DNA of 64,000 nt from an uncultured Flavobacteriaceae bacterium (GCA_943789365.1 CALSTV010000001.1:1922001-1986000), one strand, 5' to 3'; counted from the stretch's first letter, positions 53,849-62,576 are shown. Program-made: numbers and translations. The notes: generated by a model not told the origin, from the sequence alone.

Positions 53849-54964
53849 ATGAAAAAAGTATTAGTATCAATAGCAACCCTAATAGCAATTGTATTTACAT
53901 CTTGTAAAAGTGAGAATATCATTGACAATGAAGACAGCAGTTTTGAATTAGACGCTACAAACTTTAAAGGAACCATTGGTTCTGGAACCATTACGCTAGA
54001 TCCCAGTCTTACCTATAAACTAACAGGAGCACTTGTTGTGGCGGAAGGTGCTACCTTAACCATCCCAGCAGGGACTACCATCGAATCTATCGGATCTGCA
54101 ACATCTTGTTATATTGCAATTGCAAGAGGAGCGACCATCAATGTAAACGGAACTTCAGCTGAACCTGTAGTGATGACATCAAACATCAAAAACCCGGGAT
54201 CTTGGGGTGGATTGGTAATATGCGGTGATGCTGCTACCAATGTTGGAGTAGATGCCATCTCTGAAGTAGGAGGTTTGTCATATGGTGGAACTAACAATGC
54301 AGATTCTTCAGGGTCAATTACCTATTTAAGAGTAGAGTATACAGGGTCTAAATTTACCTCTTCGAAAGAATTTAACGGTGTTTCATTGTTTGCCGTAGGT
54401 AGCGGTACAACCTTTGAATATGTTTCTTCTGTCAATGGAGGTGACGACGGAATTGAATTTTTTGGAGGTGCTGTAAACGCTAAAAATTTAGTTTCCATAA
54501 ATGCAGGGGATGATTCAATCGATTTTGCAGATGGATTTACAGGGTCTATGGACGGTGTATACATTAAAGGCGTTACAAAAGCGGGAATCGAAGGGTCTAA
54601 TAATGGAGCCAACGGAGATGCAACTCCGGTAACAACAACTACAATTTCTAATGTTTCTATTGTAGATGGAGGTTTAGGAAGTTCTGAAGGAGCTATCTAC
54701 TTTAAAGAAGGAGGTGGAACTATTACCTATGAAAACATTTATGTAGATGGTTTAGATCTCGGAGTAAGAGTGAAATCTGCTGATGTATCTGCCATAGCTA
54801 GAATTCAAGCAGGTGACTTGGTGATAAATCCAATTCAATTTGTAAACTTTACAACACTAGTTAAAGGTCAAGAAGGTTCAGAAGCAACCATGACCGAAGG
54901 GGTGAATTCTGGAGCAGGAAATGGTGCCGATTTGCCAACTTGGGCTGCAGGTTGGGCTGAATAA
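53849..54964 (+). CDS. Beta-helix-like lipoprotein of the phosphate locus
   Basis: A 371-residue lipoprotein with signal MKKVLVSIATLIAIVFTSC (lipid Cys19). The mature chain is rich in Gly, Ser, Thr and Asp. It has short repeating strands such as GATLTIPAGTTIESIG, YIAIARGATINVNGTSAEP and GGDDGIEFFGGAVNAKNL, which is the look of a right-handed parallel beta-helix. It contains few charged catalytic motifs. Its place directly after a TonB receptor and under its own Pho-like box suggests a surface partner of that receptor or a substrate-binding protein. Function is not established by anything I can see. Confidence 0.8.
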   Translation: MKKVLVSIATLIAIVFTSCKSENIIDNEDSSFELDATNFKGTIGSGTITLDPSLTYKLTGALVVAEGATLTIPAGTTIESIGSATSCYIAIARGATINVNGTSAEPVVMTSNIKNPGSWGGLVICGDAATNVGVDAISEVGGLSYGGTNNADSSGSITYLRVEYTGSKFTSSKEFNGVSLFAVGSGTTFEYVSSVNGGDDGIEFFGGAVNAKNLVSINAGDDSIDFADGFTGSMDGVYIKGVTKAGIEGSNNGANGDATPVTTTTISNVSIVDGGLGSSEGAIYFKEGGGTITYENIYVDGLDLGVRVKSADVSAIARIQAGDLVINPIQFVNFTTLVKGQEGSEATMTEGVNSGAGNGADLPTWAAGWAE

Positions 54965-54989
54965 GAGCTACATTCATAAGAATACTGAA

Positions 54990-55021
54990 AGAGACTGTCT
55001 GAAAAGGCAGTCTCTTTTTTT
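54990..55021 (+). terminator. Rho-independent terminator after the beta-helix lipoprotein
   Basis: 8-bp stem AGAGACTG (54990-54997) / CAGTCTCT (55008-55015), a 10-base loop and a seven-T run. It ends the receptor-lipoprotein part; the remaining gap to 55237 is A/T-rich and holds no gene I can support. Confidence 0.88.
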
Positions 55022-55237
55022 GTGCAATATTTTTTTGATAAAAGAGTATGATAGGTCATGCTTTTACTGTGGTTATCTATAATAATTAATTTGAGAAACG
55101 GATTAAAAAAAAGTAATAAAATAGTTGTATTATTGTAAAAAAAATTACGTAAAATTAAGATATACATAACAAAAGAATAAATAAAATTATTTTAACCATG
55201 GCAACCGTTTTTTGCACCGTTAAAATTCAATAGAATT

Positions 55238-56422
55238 ATGAAGAAAATTATTTTTGGAATTGCGCTGTTAAGTTGTGTGGTGATGCGTGGACAAGTGCTA
55301 GAAGATGTAATTAAGCCTACAAAATTTGGAAACGGTATTTTAAACTTTAAAGGAGCTGACGATTCTTGGTCTATCAAAATGGGAGCTAGGATGCAGTTGT
55401 TAAGTGCAAATAGTTGGTTGTATGATGATGGAGACTTGCTAGATCATACTTCCGCAGCATTGGTAAGAAGGTATCGATTAAAGTTCGATGGTTATGTATA
55501 CGATCCTAAAATAGTTTACAAGATAGAGTTGGGAATGTCAAACCACGATTTAAGTGGTGCACATGAATCAACAAAATACGCTCCTAGGTTGGTGTTGGAC
55601 GCCGTTATAAAATGGAATTTTGTTGAGAATTTTGTGGTTTGGTTTGGGCAAACGAAATTGCCAGGTAACTTAGAACGTGTGATCTCTTCTGCAAACTTGC
55701 AGTTGGTAGATCGTTCTAGAGTGAATAAGGAATTTACTTTAGATCGTGAATTTGGAATTCAACTAAGACATCATACCAATCTTACTGATAAGTTCGTCAT
55801 GAGAGAGCGTATTGCTATAGCACAGGGAGAAGGAAGGAATGTCGCCATCGACAATACAGGAGGTCATCACTATATGGGACGTATTGAATTGCTGCCATTT
55901 GGTTTGTTTGAAGGGAAAGGAGATTATGTTGGAGGCGATTTAAAACGTGAAAAAACACCCAAACTAATGCTGAGCTCTACCTATAGTTATAACGTAGATG
56001 CTCAAAAAAATAAGGGTTCACAAGGACTTTATTTTTCGGATATAGATGAGATGTATGAGGGGGTTACCACAGATGTTAAATCCTTTTTTGTAGATGCTAT
56101 GTTTAAATACAACGGATTTTCATTTATGGGTGAATATGCGAAACGTGATGCAGGAAATATGTTGGTGCGTGTTGGTGACGGTTTGAATTTAGCAACAGGA
56201 TATTTGTTTAAAAGCAACTGGGAAGTTGCAGGTAGGTTTACACGTGTAGATCTTACAGATAGGGAGTTGAGAGATGAATATACGTTGGGAGTTTCTAGAT
56301 ATGTAGTGGGGCATAAACTTAAAATTCAATCAGATCTTACCTATGCAAACATTGCAAAAGTAGGTGCTTCAGACGATTTAAGTCAATTAGGATTTAGAGT
56401 TCAGGTAGAATTACACCTGTAA
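55238..56422 (+). CDS. OprO/OprP-type phosphate-selective porin
   Basis: A 394-residue outer-membrane porin. A signal peptide ends near MRGQ (about 19). The body reads as a 16-strand barrel of the OprO/P type: WSIKMGARMQLLSANSWLYD, RRYRLKFDGYVYDPKIVYKIELGM, VWFGQTKLPGNLERVISSANLQLVDRS and DREFGIQLRHHTN, ending LGFRVQVELHL. Members with this signature favour phosphate or polyphosphate. It is followed by PiT and sits in the PhoR/PhoB locus, which supports phosphate uptake across the outer membrane. I see no convincing Pho box right before it. Confidence 0.88.
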   Translation: MKKIIFGIALLSCVVMRGQVLEDVIKPTKFGNGILNFKGADDSWSIKMGARMQLLSANSWLYDDGDLLDHTSAALVRRYRLKFDGYVYDPKIVYKIELGMSNHDLSGAHESTKYAPRLVLDAVIKWNFVENFVVWFGQTKLPGNLERVISSANLQLVDRSRVNKEFTLDREFGIQLRHHTNLTDKFVMRERIAIAQGEGRNVAIDNTGGHHYMGRIELLPFGLFEGKGDYVGGDLKREKTPKLMLSSTYSYNVDAQKNKGSQGLYFSDIDEMYEGVTTDVKSFFVDAMFKYNGFSFMGEYAKRDAGNMLVRVGDGLNLATGYLFKSNWEVAGRFTRVDLTDRELRDEYTLGVSRYVVGHKLKIQSDLTYANIAKVGASDDLSQLGFRVQVELHL

Positions 56423-56427
56423 AAAGA

Positions 56428-56445
56428 TAACATTAGCGTAACATT
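56428..56445 (+). promoter_or_regulatory. Pho-box-like direct repeat before PiT
   Basis: TAACATT-AGCG-TAACATT: an exact 7-base direct repeat with a 4-base spacer, the geometry PhoB uses. A -7-like GATATTTG lies at 56464-56471, so the box centre falls near -41 of the presumed start. Confidence 0.6.
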
Positions 56446-56517
56446 GAAGCTCCTAGAAAAGGGGATATTTGCAAAATGATTTCATCTGGTTTTATATGAC
56501 CAAAATAAGTTAGATTT

Positions 56518-58815
56518 ATGGATAATATTTACATCTTAATGATTATTGCACTTGCATTTTTAGCAATTGCAGATTTAGTAGTAGGAGTGAGTAATGATGC
56601 GGTGAACTTTTTAAATTCTGCCATAGGTTCCAAAGCAATATCATTTAAAACAATAATGATTGTAGCCAGCTTAGGTGTTTTGGTGGGGGCTGTTTTTTCT
56701 AGCGGTATGATGGAAGTAGCTAGAAAAGGAATTTTTAATCCGGGTGAATTTTATTTCAATGAAATCATGATCATATTTATGGCGGTCATGATAACAGATA
56801 TCTTATTATTAGACTTTTTCAATACCATTGGAATGCCAACGTCAACCACAGTTTCCATTGTATTTGAATTGTTAGGAGCTGCAGTTGCAATGGCATTGAT
56901 AAAAATATACAATACAGGTGGAACTGGAGAGTTTTCAGATCTTTTGAACTACATAAATACAGGAACTGCTACTAAAATTATCTTTGGAATTGTACTCTCC
57001 GTAGTCGTCGCATTTTCTGTCGGTGCACTGGTGCAGTGGATATCTAGATTGCTTTTGTCTTATAACTTTGAAGGAAAAGCAACATGGGTAGGTGCTCTGT
57101 TTGGAGGTGTAGCTTTAACGGCAATTACCTACTTTATTTTTATGAAAGGTTTAAAAGGAACCTCATACGCTAAAGAATCATTTGATATCTTAGGAGGAGG
57201 AACCATGAAAGACTTTTTAGAAAGAGAAGTTTTGATGATAGTAGCCATTAGCTCCGTATTTTGGTCGGCAACATCCTATGCCGTGATCGAATTCCTAAAA
57301 ACAAATATTTATAAGTTAGTAATCGTAGTAGGAACCTTTGCATTGGCTTTAGCCTTTGCAGGGAATGATTTGGTAAACTTTATTGGAGTACCAATCGCCG
57401 CTTGGGAATCTTATTCGGCTTGGTCTGCTCAATGGGCATCAACAGGTATTGCTGCTACAGATTTTAGTATGGATATACTTTCTAAAAAAGTACCAACAAA
57501 TAACTTATTGCTGATACTGGCAGGTTTAGTGATGGTGGTTACACTATGGTTCTCTAGCAAAGCCAAAAATGTTGTTAAGACTTCGTTAGACCTTTCCAAT
57601 CAAGGAGCTACGAAAGAACGTTTCCAACCTAACTTTTTATCAAGAGGATTTGTAAGAGTGGCGATGGGGATGTCTGAAATGACAGCGTATATCATGCCAA
57701 AATCTATTCAAAACAAAATTGAAAAACAATTCGAAACACCGGTAATTGTGCTATCGAAAGATAAGATTCACGAATTACCAGCCTTTGATATGGTAAGAGC
57801 TGCTGTAAACCTAATGGTAGCTGCCGTATTGATATCAATTGCAACCTCATACAAATTGCCTTTGTCTACAACCTATGTGACTTTTATGGTTGCCATGGGT
57901 ACATCATTGGCAGATAGAGCTTGGGGGGCAGAAAGTGCTGTGTATAGAGTTGCTGGTGTGTTGAACGTAATTGGTGGTTGGTTCTTTACCGCTTTTAGTG
58001 CATTTACTGCGGCTGCATTTGTAGCTTACTTGTTGAACTTGAACTTAAAATTAATGTTCCCATTGCTATTAGTTTTGGCAATAGGTTTATTGCTTAGAAA
58101 CTTTATAGCACACAAGAAAAAAGCAATCGAAGGAAAAGCTGAAGACAGTCTTACCAGAGCCGAGAGTACATCTGTACAAGGGGTGATTCAAGAAAGTGCT
58201 GCGAATATAGCTTCAGTGGTAAAAAGAGGAAATAAAATATACTCTAATGCTATCAAAGGTTTAGCAAAACAAGACCTTGCCTTGTTGAAAAAGAACAAGA
58301 AAAGTATAGAAAAACTATCTAATGAAGTTGATGAATTAAGAGACAACATCTTTTATTTTATCAAAAACTTGGATGACACTAGTGTTACCGCAAGTAGTTT
58401 CTATATCAATATTTTGAGTTATTTACAAGACATGACGCAGTCGTTAGAATTTATTGTAAAAGTGACAAACAAACACGTGAATAACAATCACAAAAAATTA
58501 AAAATATCGCAGATCAAAGAACTCAAAGAAGTTGAAGATATGTTGGCAGGTATTTTTAATGATTCGCAAGAAGCATTTGACAATAAGTCTTTTGAGAAAA
58601 TTGCCGATATACTTGAAAACAAAGAAGTATTCACAGTACTTTCTCAAAAAATTCAGAAACAAATTGAGCGTACACGTACAGAAGAATCAAGTCCAAAGAA
58701 CACTACCTTATATTTTGGATTGTTGTTAGAGACTAAAGACCTTGTAAGAGGCTCTATGAACTTGTTACAAGAATATTACGAAGCGAATCAGAGTTCAATA
58801 GAAAGTGCTGAATAA
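56518..58815 (+). CDS. PiT-family inorganic phosphate transporter with C-terminal PhoU-like domain
   Basis: A 765-residue inner-membrane phosphate symporter. Residues 1-535 hold the two PiT halves: VVGVSNDAVNFLNSAIGSKA with GMPTSTTVSIVFELLGAA, then LAFAGNDLVNFIGVPIAAW with KLPLSTTYVTFMVAMGTSLADRAWG (quoted here in part). Residues about 545-765 are helical and read like a PhoU domain (SNEVDELRDNIFYFIKNLDD, SYLQDMTQSLEFIVKVTNKH). E. coli PitA is about 500 residues without this tail, so the transporter and a PhoU-like regulator appear fused. It ends the phosphate locus and is followed by a terminator. Confidence 0.93.
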   Translation: MDNIYILMIIALAFLAIADLVVGVSNDAVNFLNSAIGSKAISFKTIMIVASLGVLVGAVFSSGMMEVARKGIFNPGEFYFNEIMIIFMAVMITDILLLDFFNTIGMPTSTTVSIVFELLGAAVAMALIKIYNTGGTGEFSDLLNYINTGTATKIIFGIVLSVVVAFSVGALVQWISRLLLSYNFEGKATWVGALFGGVALTAITYFIFMKGLKGTSYAKESFDILGGGTMKDFLEREVLMIVAISSVFWSATSYAVIEFLKTNIYKLVIVVGTFALALAFAGNDLVNFIGVPIAAWESYSAWSAQWASTGIAATDFSMDILSKKVPTNNLLLILAGLVMVVTLWFSSKAKNVVKTSLDLSNQGATKERFQPNFLSRGFVRVAMGMSEMTAYIMPKSIQNKIEKQFETPVIVLSKDKIHELPAFDMVRAAVNLMVAAVLISIATSYKLPLSTTYVTFMVAMGTSLADRAWGAESAVYRVAGVLNVIGGWFFTAFSAFTAAAFVAYLLNLNLKLMFPLLLVLAIGLLLRNFIAHKKKAIEGKAEDSLTRAESTSVQGVIQESAANIASVVKRGNKIYSNAIKGLAKQDLALLKKNKKSIEKLSNEVDELRDNIFYFIKNLDDTSVTASSFYINILSYLQDMTQSLEFIVKVTNKHVNNNHKKLKISQIKELKEVEDMLAGIFNDSQEAFDNKSFEKIADILENKEVFTVLSQKIQKQIERTRTEESSPKNTTLYFGLLLETKDLVRGSMNLLQEYYEANQSSIESAE

Positions 58816-58832
58816 GAATCGTTAAACAATAT

Positions 58833-58867
58833 AAAAAAGGTCTAAATTTATTTTTAGACCTTTTTTT
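58833..58867 (+). terminator. Rho-independent terminator after PiT
   Basis: Stem AAAAAAGGTCTAAA / TTTAGACCTTTTTT (14 bp) with a 6-base loop and a run of T, closing the phosphate locus. Confidence 0.9.
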
Positions 58868-58963
58868 GTACTCTTTATTTAAATACCATATACACTTGTA
58901 TCTTTTTTGAATTGCTTAGGTGTTGACCGTTTTCAAATTTGTATATTTATTAAAAATAATGCG

Positions 58964-59707
58964 ATGAATTTACCAGTAACCAAAGAAAATATACTATTTC
59001 TAGACATAGAAACCGTTCCTGAATGCGAAACATTTGATGAGTTATCGGCTGTAAAAAAAGAATTGTTTGCCCTTAAAACTGCCTACCAACGCAAACCAAA
59101 AACCGTAAGTGATACAGAAATTACAACAGAAGAATTTTATGAAAGGGCAGGTATATGGGCCGAATTCGGAAAAATTGTATGTATTTCCGTAGGCTATTTT
59201 GTGTCGAATAAAAATGAACGATCCTTTCGAGTGAAATCTTTTTATGGAGATAATGAGGCTGAATTGTTAATTGAATTTAAAACACTATTAGAAACACATT
59301 TCAATAGCGCTAAACATGTTTTATGCGGGCATAATGCCAAAGAATTTGACTTTCCATACATAGCTAGAAGAATGATAATTCGTCGGATTGAATTGCCTCA
59401 AAAACTAAAACTCTTTGGGAAAAAACCCTGGGAAATTCCACATTTGGATACTATGGAATTGTGGAAATTTGGAGACTATAAGCATTATACCTCCTTAAAA
59501 CTACTTGCGAATATTCTTGAAATACCCTCCCCAAAAGAAGATATCGACGGAAGTCAAGTAGCGCAAGTTTATTACAAAGAAAAAGATGTGGAACGTATCG
59601 CAAAGTATTGCGAAAAAGACACTATAGCCGTAGCACAACTGTTTTTGCGCTATAACAATGAAGCTATTCTAGAAGCACATGAACTCGTATTCGCAGATGA
59701 AAAATAA
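58964..59707 (+). CDS. PolB-type 3'-5' exonuclease
   Basis: A 247-residue DnaQ/RNase H-like exonuclease of the group related to the PolB proofreading domain. Exo I is ILFLDIETVPECE with the metal-binding Asp and Glu. Exo II lies in HVLCGHNAKEFDFPYIARRM, and the exo III region ends RIAKYCEKDTIAVAQLFLRY, with the final Asp. The start ATG 58964 gives the usual short lead MNLPVTKEN; an upstream TTG at 58907 would add 19 residues not expected in the family. No polymerase domain is attached. A TTG/TATATTTA pair at 58923-58949 may be its promoter. Confidence 0.88.
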   Translation: MNLPVTKENILFLDIETVPECETFDELSAVKKELFALKTAYQRKPKTVSDTEITTEEFYERAGIWAEFGKIVCISVGYFVSNKNERSFRVKSFYGDNEAELLIEFKTLLETHFNSAKHVLCGHNAKEFDFPYIARRMIIRRIELPQKLKLFGKKPWEIPHLDTMELWKFGDYKHYTSLKLLANILEIPSPKEDIDGSQVAQVYYKEKDVERIAKYCEKDTIAVAQLFLRYNNEAILEAHELVFADEK

Positions 59708-59760
59708 TGAAAACAAATTGCAAACAAACACTGTAGGAAACGACCAAAAGTATTTATTTT

Positions 59761-59898
59761 AAAAACCAAAAAACCAAAAAACCAAAAAAACCAAAAAACC
59801 AAAAAACCAAAAAACCAAAAAACCAAAAAACCAAAAAACCAAAAAACCAAAAAACCAAAAAACCAAAAAACCAAAAAACCAAAAAACCAAAAAACCAA
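59761..59898. repeat. Octamer tandem repeat (AAAAAACC)17
   Basis: Seventeen copies of the 8-base unit AAAAAACC; the first is one A short, and the fourth has one extra A. The array fills the gap from 54 bases after the exonuclease stop to 3 bases before the ATG of the ATL gene. Such a perfect short array is expected to change copy number by slippage. Confidence 0.97.
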
Positions 59899-59900
59899 CT

Positions 59901-60230
59901 ATGCCTGAAACCAATTTTTTCGAGCGTTGTTACAGCGTAGCAAAACAAATTCCGTACGGCCGGGTAACCAGCTATGGCGCCATTGCCAAATACCTTGGAG
60001 CCGCACGATCGGCGAGAATGGTGGGCTGGGCTATGAATGCCTCTCATGGGAATGATGAAATTCCTGCACATAGAGTTGTGAATAGAAAAGGGTTGCTTAC
60101 CGGAAAGCATCATTTTCAGGGAACAAACCTCATGCAGCAACTCTTAGAAAGTGAAGGTATTGTGGTAGTTGATTCTCAAATTCAAAATTTTTCAGATGTT
60201 TTTTGGGACCCTTCTCATGAGCTTTTGTAA
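59901..60230 (+). CDS. Alkyltransferase-like protein (ATL)
   Basis: A 109-residue protein with the DNA-binding fold of O6-alkylguanine transferases. The reading helix is GRVTSYGAIAKYLG, the Arg-finger region is ARSARMVGWAM, and the active-site loop is PAHRVV (55-60), where Ala56 replaces the catalytic Cys of MGMT. Proteins with this change bind O6-alkylguanine without repairing it and pass the lesion to nucleotide excision repair. A Bacteroidota ATL rather than a damaged MGMT is likely, because the rest is intact and the length is typical. Its start is directly behind the octamer array, with no separate ribosome site visible. Confidence 0.93.
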   Translation: MPETNFFERCYSVAKQIPYGRVTSYGAIAKYLGAARSARMVGWAMNASHGNDEIPAHRVVNRKGLLTGKHHFQGTNLMQQLLESEGIVVVDSQIQNFSDVFWDPSHELL

Positions 60231-60296
60231 CATATTTTGCGATTATGCTTATTGAGAATAAATATAAATACACAGTTCAATTCAAATTATTCCTAG

Positions 60297-60304
60297 TATC
60301 TTTG
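60297..60304 (+). promoter_or_regulatory. -7 element before mrp
   Basis: TATCTTTG, an exact TAnnTTTG match, 14 bases before the mrp ATG; the -33 part is unclear. Confidence 0.45.
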
Positions 60305-60318
60305 TAGCCGTAAATACA

Positions 60319-61458
60319 ATGAAAATGAGTATTAAAAAAGAACAAATAATAAGTGCATTAGAAACCATTACAGAGCCAGGAGAAGGTAAAAGTTTGGTTG
60401 AGAATAATAATATAAAAAATATCGTGATTTTTGGAAATGAAGTGGTTGTTGATCTTAACATAAGCAACCCAACACTTCAGGCCAAAAAGAAAATAGAAAC
60501 CGAAATCACTAAAGTTATACAGGAAAAAGTAGCTAGTGATGCAGTAGTCAAAGCAAATGTGACAGTAGTTGCAAAAGAAAAACCTAAAAACCCAAATGAG
60601 ATCAAAGGAGACAAACTTCCTGGGATTCAAAATATCATTGCAATAGCCTCTGGAAAAGGTGGAGTAGGGAAATCTACGATTACGGCAAATACAGCTGTTA
60701 CTTTGGCTAAAATGGGTTTTAAAGTGGGGGTGTTGGATGCAGATGTATATGGACCGTCCATGCATTTGATGTTTGATGTAGCGCAGGAAAAACCTATTTC
60801 AATAAACGTCGATGGAAGATCGAAAATGAAACCCGTAGAAAGCTATGGCGTAAAACTATTATCGCTTGGTTTTTTTACCAACCCTAATGAAGCCGTAATT
60901 TGGAGAGGACCAATGGCATCCAAAGCATTGAATCAAATGATATTCGATGCCGCTTGGGGAGAACTCGACTTTCTCTTGATAGATTTGCCTCCTGGAACCG
61001 GTGATATTCATTTGTCTATTGTACAAGCATTGCCAATTACAGGTGCAGTTGTTGTAAGTACACCTCAAAACATTGCATTGGCAGATGCTAAAAAAGGGGT
61101 TGCCATGTTTCAACAAAAAAACATCAATGTACCCGTACTTGGAATTATCGAAAACATGAGCTATTTTACACCAGAAGAACTTCCAGAAAATAAATATTAT
61201 ATTTTTGGTAAGGACGGAGCAAAACACTTAGCGGCAGACCTAAATACCGAGTTTTTAGGAGAAGTGCCATTAGTACAAAGCATTCGTGAAGCTGGTGACG
61301 TAGGTCGTCCTGTAGCACTTCAAGAAAATAGCATATTAGAAAAAGCCTTTTCTGAAATCACCAAAAACACCGTTAGAGAATTGGTGAAAAGAAACAAAGA
61401 ATTGCCAGAAACAGAAGTAGTGAAAATTACCACTATGAGCGGTTGTTCAACGAAATAA
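60319..61458 (+). CDS. mrp: Mrp/NBP35-family Fe-S cluster carrier ATPase
   Basis: A 379-residue P-loop protein. An N-terminal MIP18/DUF59 domain (1-90) is followed by the ATPase with the deviant Walker A SGKGGVGKST (about 112-121), GVLDADVYGPSMH, the LIDLPPGTGDIHLS switch and the AVVVSTPQNIALADAKKG block. It should carry Fe-S clusters to apo-proteins. The CxxC that binds the cluster in E. coli Mrp/ApbC is not present at the usual place, which here reads IENMSYFTPEELPENKYYIFG. The protein ends in CSTK. A NifU-type scaffold follows 32 bases later, which supports an Fe-S role. A second ATG two codons in is an alternative start. Confidence 0.93.
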   Translation: MKMSIKKEQIISALETITEPGEGKSLVENNNIKNIVIFGNEVVVDLNISNPTLQAKKKIETEITKVIQEKVASDAVVKANVTVVAKEKPKNPNEIKGDKLPGIQNIIAIASGKGGVGKSTITANTAVTLAKMGFKVGVLDADVYGPSMHLMFDVAQEKPISINVDGRSKMKPVESYGVKLLSLGFFTNPNEAVIWRGPMASKALNQMIFDAAWGELDFLLIDLPPGTGDIHLSIVQALPITGAVVVSTPQNIALADAKKGVAMFQQKNINVPVLGIIENMSYFTPEELPENKYYIFGKDGAKHLAADLNTEFLGEVPLVQSIREAGDVGRPVALQENSILEKAFSEITKNTVRELVKRNKELPETEVVKITTMSGCSTK

Positions 61459-61490
61459 AAAACTTACTATTAACACAATAAGAGGCAAAC

Positions 61491-61736
61491 ATGGAAATTA
61501 TAGAATTGACAAATACAGTTGAAAAAGCTCTGGAAGAAATACGTCCCTTTCTGATTTCTGATGGAGGAAATATCTCTTTAGTATCCATAGAGAATAATGT
61601 AGTAAAAGTAAAGCTAGAAGGAGCCTGTGTGGGGTGTTCTATCAATCAAATGACTTTGAGAAATGGCGTAGAAGCCTCCATAAAAAAACACGCACCGCAA
61701 ATTGAAAAAGTAATAGACGTTAGTAGCATTATGTAA
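61491..61736 (+). CDS. NifU C-terminal domain protein
   Basis: An 81-residue single-domain Fe-S scaffold of the NifU-C/NfuA type. The cluster-binding CxxC is in the LEGACVGCSINQMTL segment; the start IRPFLISDGGNISLVSIE is the family's usual opening. It would hold a 4Fe-4S cluster as a dimer and is placed next to mrp, as in many Bacteroidota. Confidence 0.95.
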   Translation: MEIIELTNTVEKALEEIRPFLISDGGNISLVSIENNVVKVKLEGACVGCSINQMTLRNGVEASIKKHAPQIEKVIDVSSIM

Positions 61737-61780
61737 ATTTTGGCATTGAAATTGCCTTAATGTAGAAAACGGCAGAAATT

Positions 61781-62533
61781 ATGAGACCACTTTTCACGCT
61801 ATTATTCCTTTTTTCTAGTATCATTACCAGTGCACAAGAAAAAGCCTATCAGAAAAATGAATTTCTAAAATATAGAGTTCATTATGGACTTGCCAATGCA
61901 GGTTATGCCAGCTTTGCAATAAATGAAAAAGCTGAAGATTCGAGCTATCATTTTATAGCTAAAGGATGGACTGTTGGAATGGCCAGCTGGTTTTTTAAAG
62001 TAAGAGACAACTACGAATCTTATGTAGATAAAGAAAAGCAATTACCCACGCATTTTGTAAGAAACTTGAGTGAAGGGGGGTATAAAATCAACCGAGACCT
62101 CTATTTCGATATAGAAAACCAAAAGGTAACTGTAAAAGACCACAAGAGAAATACCACCACAGAACACAACGCCGAAGAAGTACAGGATATTATCTCTGCA
62201 TTTTATTATTTGAGAAATCAGGATATAGATTCTTTGAAAATAGGTGAAAGTGTTGCCATTGATTTATTTTTAGATTTCGAAGTGTTTCCCTTTAAACTAG
62301 TGCTGCTAAATAAAGAGCCACTATCTACTAAATTTGGGAAAATCATGTGTTATAAAATGCGCCCCATGGTACAAACAGGAAGAATCTTTAAAGAAAAAGA
62401 AAGTCTTACTTTTTGGATCTCTGCAGATAAGAATAAAATACCACTTATGATAAAGGCCGACTTACTGGTAGGTTCCTTGAAAATTGATTTGACAAGTTAT
62501 AGTGGATTGTCCTATGCTTTTCCCGAAAAATAA
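61781..62533 (+). CDS. DUF3108-domain exported protein
   Basis: A 250-residue protein with a signal peptide ending near ITSAQ (about 18). The body matches the DUF3108 pattern: EFLKYRVHYGLANAGYASF, MASWFFKVRDNYESYVDKE, a DIISAFYYLRNQDID stretch and KCYKM-type strands (here GKIMCYKMRPMVQTG), ending in a beta-rich C-terminus. The domain family is uncharacterised in detail and is probably an outer-membrane or periplasmic beta-barrel-like protein. The gene lies between the Fe-S assembly genes and the M23 peptidase. Confidence 0.88.
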   Translation: MRPLFTLLFLFSSIITSAQEKAYQKNEFLKYRVHYGLANAGYASFAINEKAEDSSYHFIAKGWTVGMASWFFKVRDNYESYVDKEKQLPTHFVRNLSEGGYKINRDLYFDIENQKVTVKDHKRNTTTEHNAEEVQDIISAFYYLRNQDIDSLKIGESVAIDLFLDFEVFPFKLVLLNKEPLSTKFGKIMCYKMRPMVQTGRIFKEKESLTFWISADKNKIPLMIKADLLVGSLKIDLTSYSGLSYAFPEK

Positions 62534-62576
62534 TAAGAAAAATTGTAAATTCGCTGCTTAATAATACGAAGCCCTT

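Noticed and set aside
55022-55237. Pho box before the phosphate porin
   Set aside because: The best matches (around TTAACCATGG and ATAACAAAAG) fit the 7-4-7 repeat poorly, so I do not claim a site.
59761-59898. CRISPR array
   Set aside because: Units are 8 bases with no spacers, and no cas gene is present.
59650-60140. Minus-strand frames with repeated Phe-Trp-Phe-Gly-Phe-Leu-Val
   Set aside because: They are the translation of the octamer array and the antisense of the ATL gene, with no start signal or family likeness.
60319-61458. mrp as inactive because the CxxC is absent at the usual place
   Set aside because: I recall the same YFTPEELP text in many Bacteroidota Mrp proteins, and the ATPase motifs are complete.
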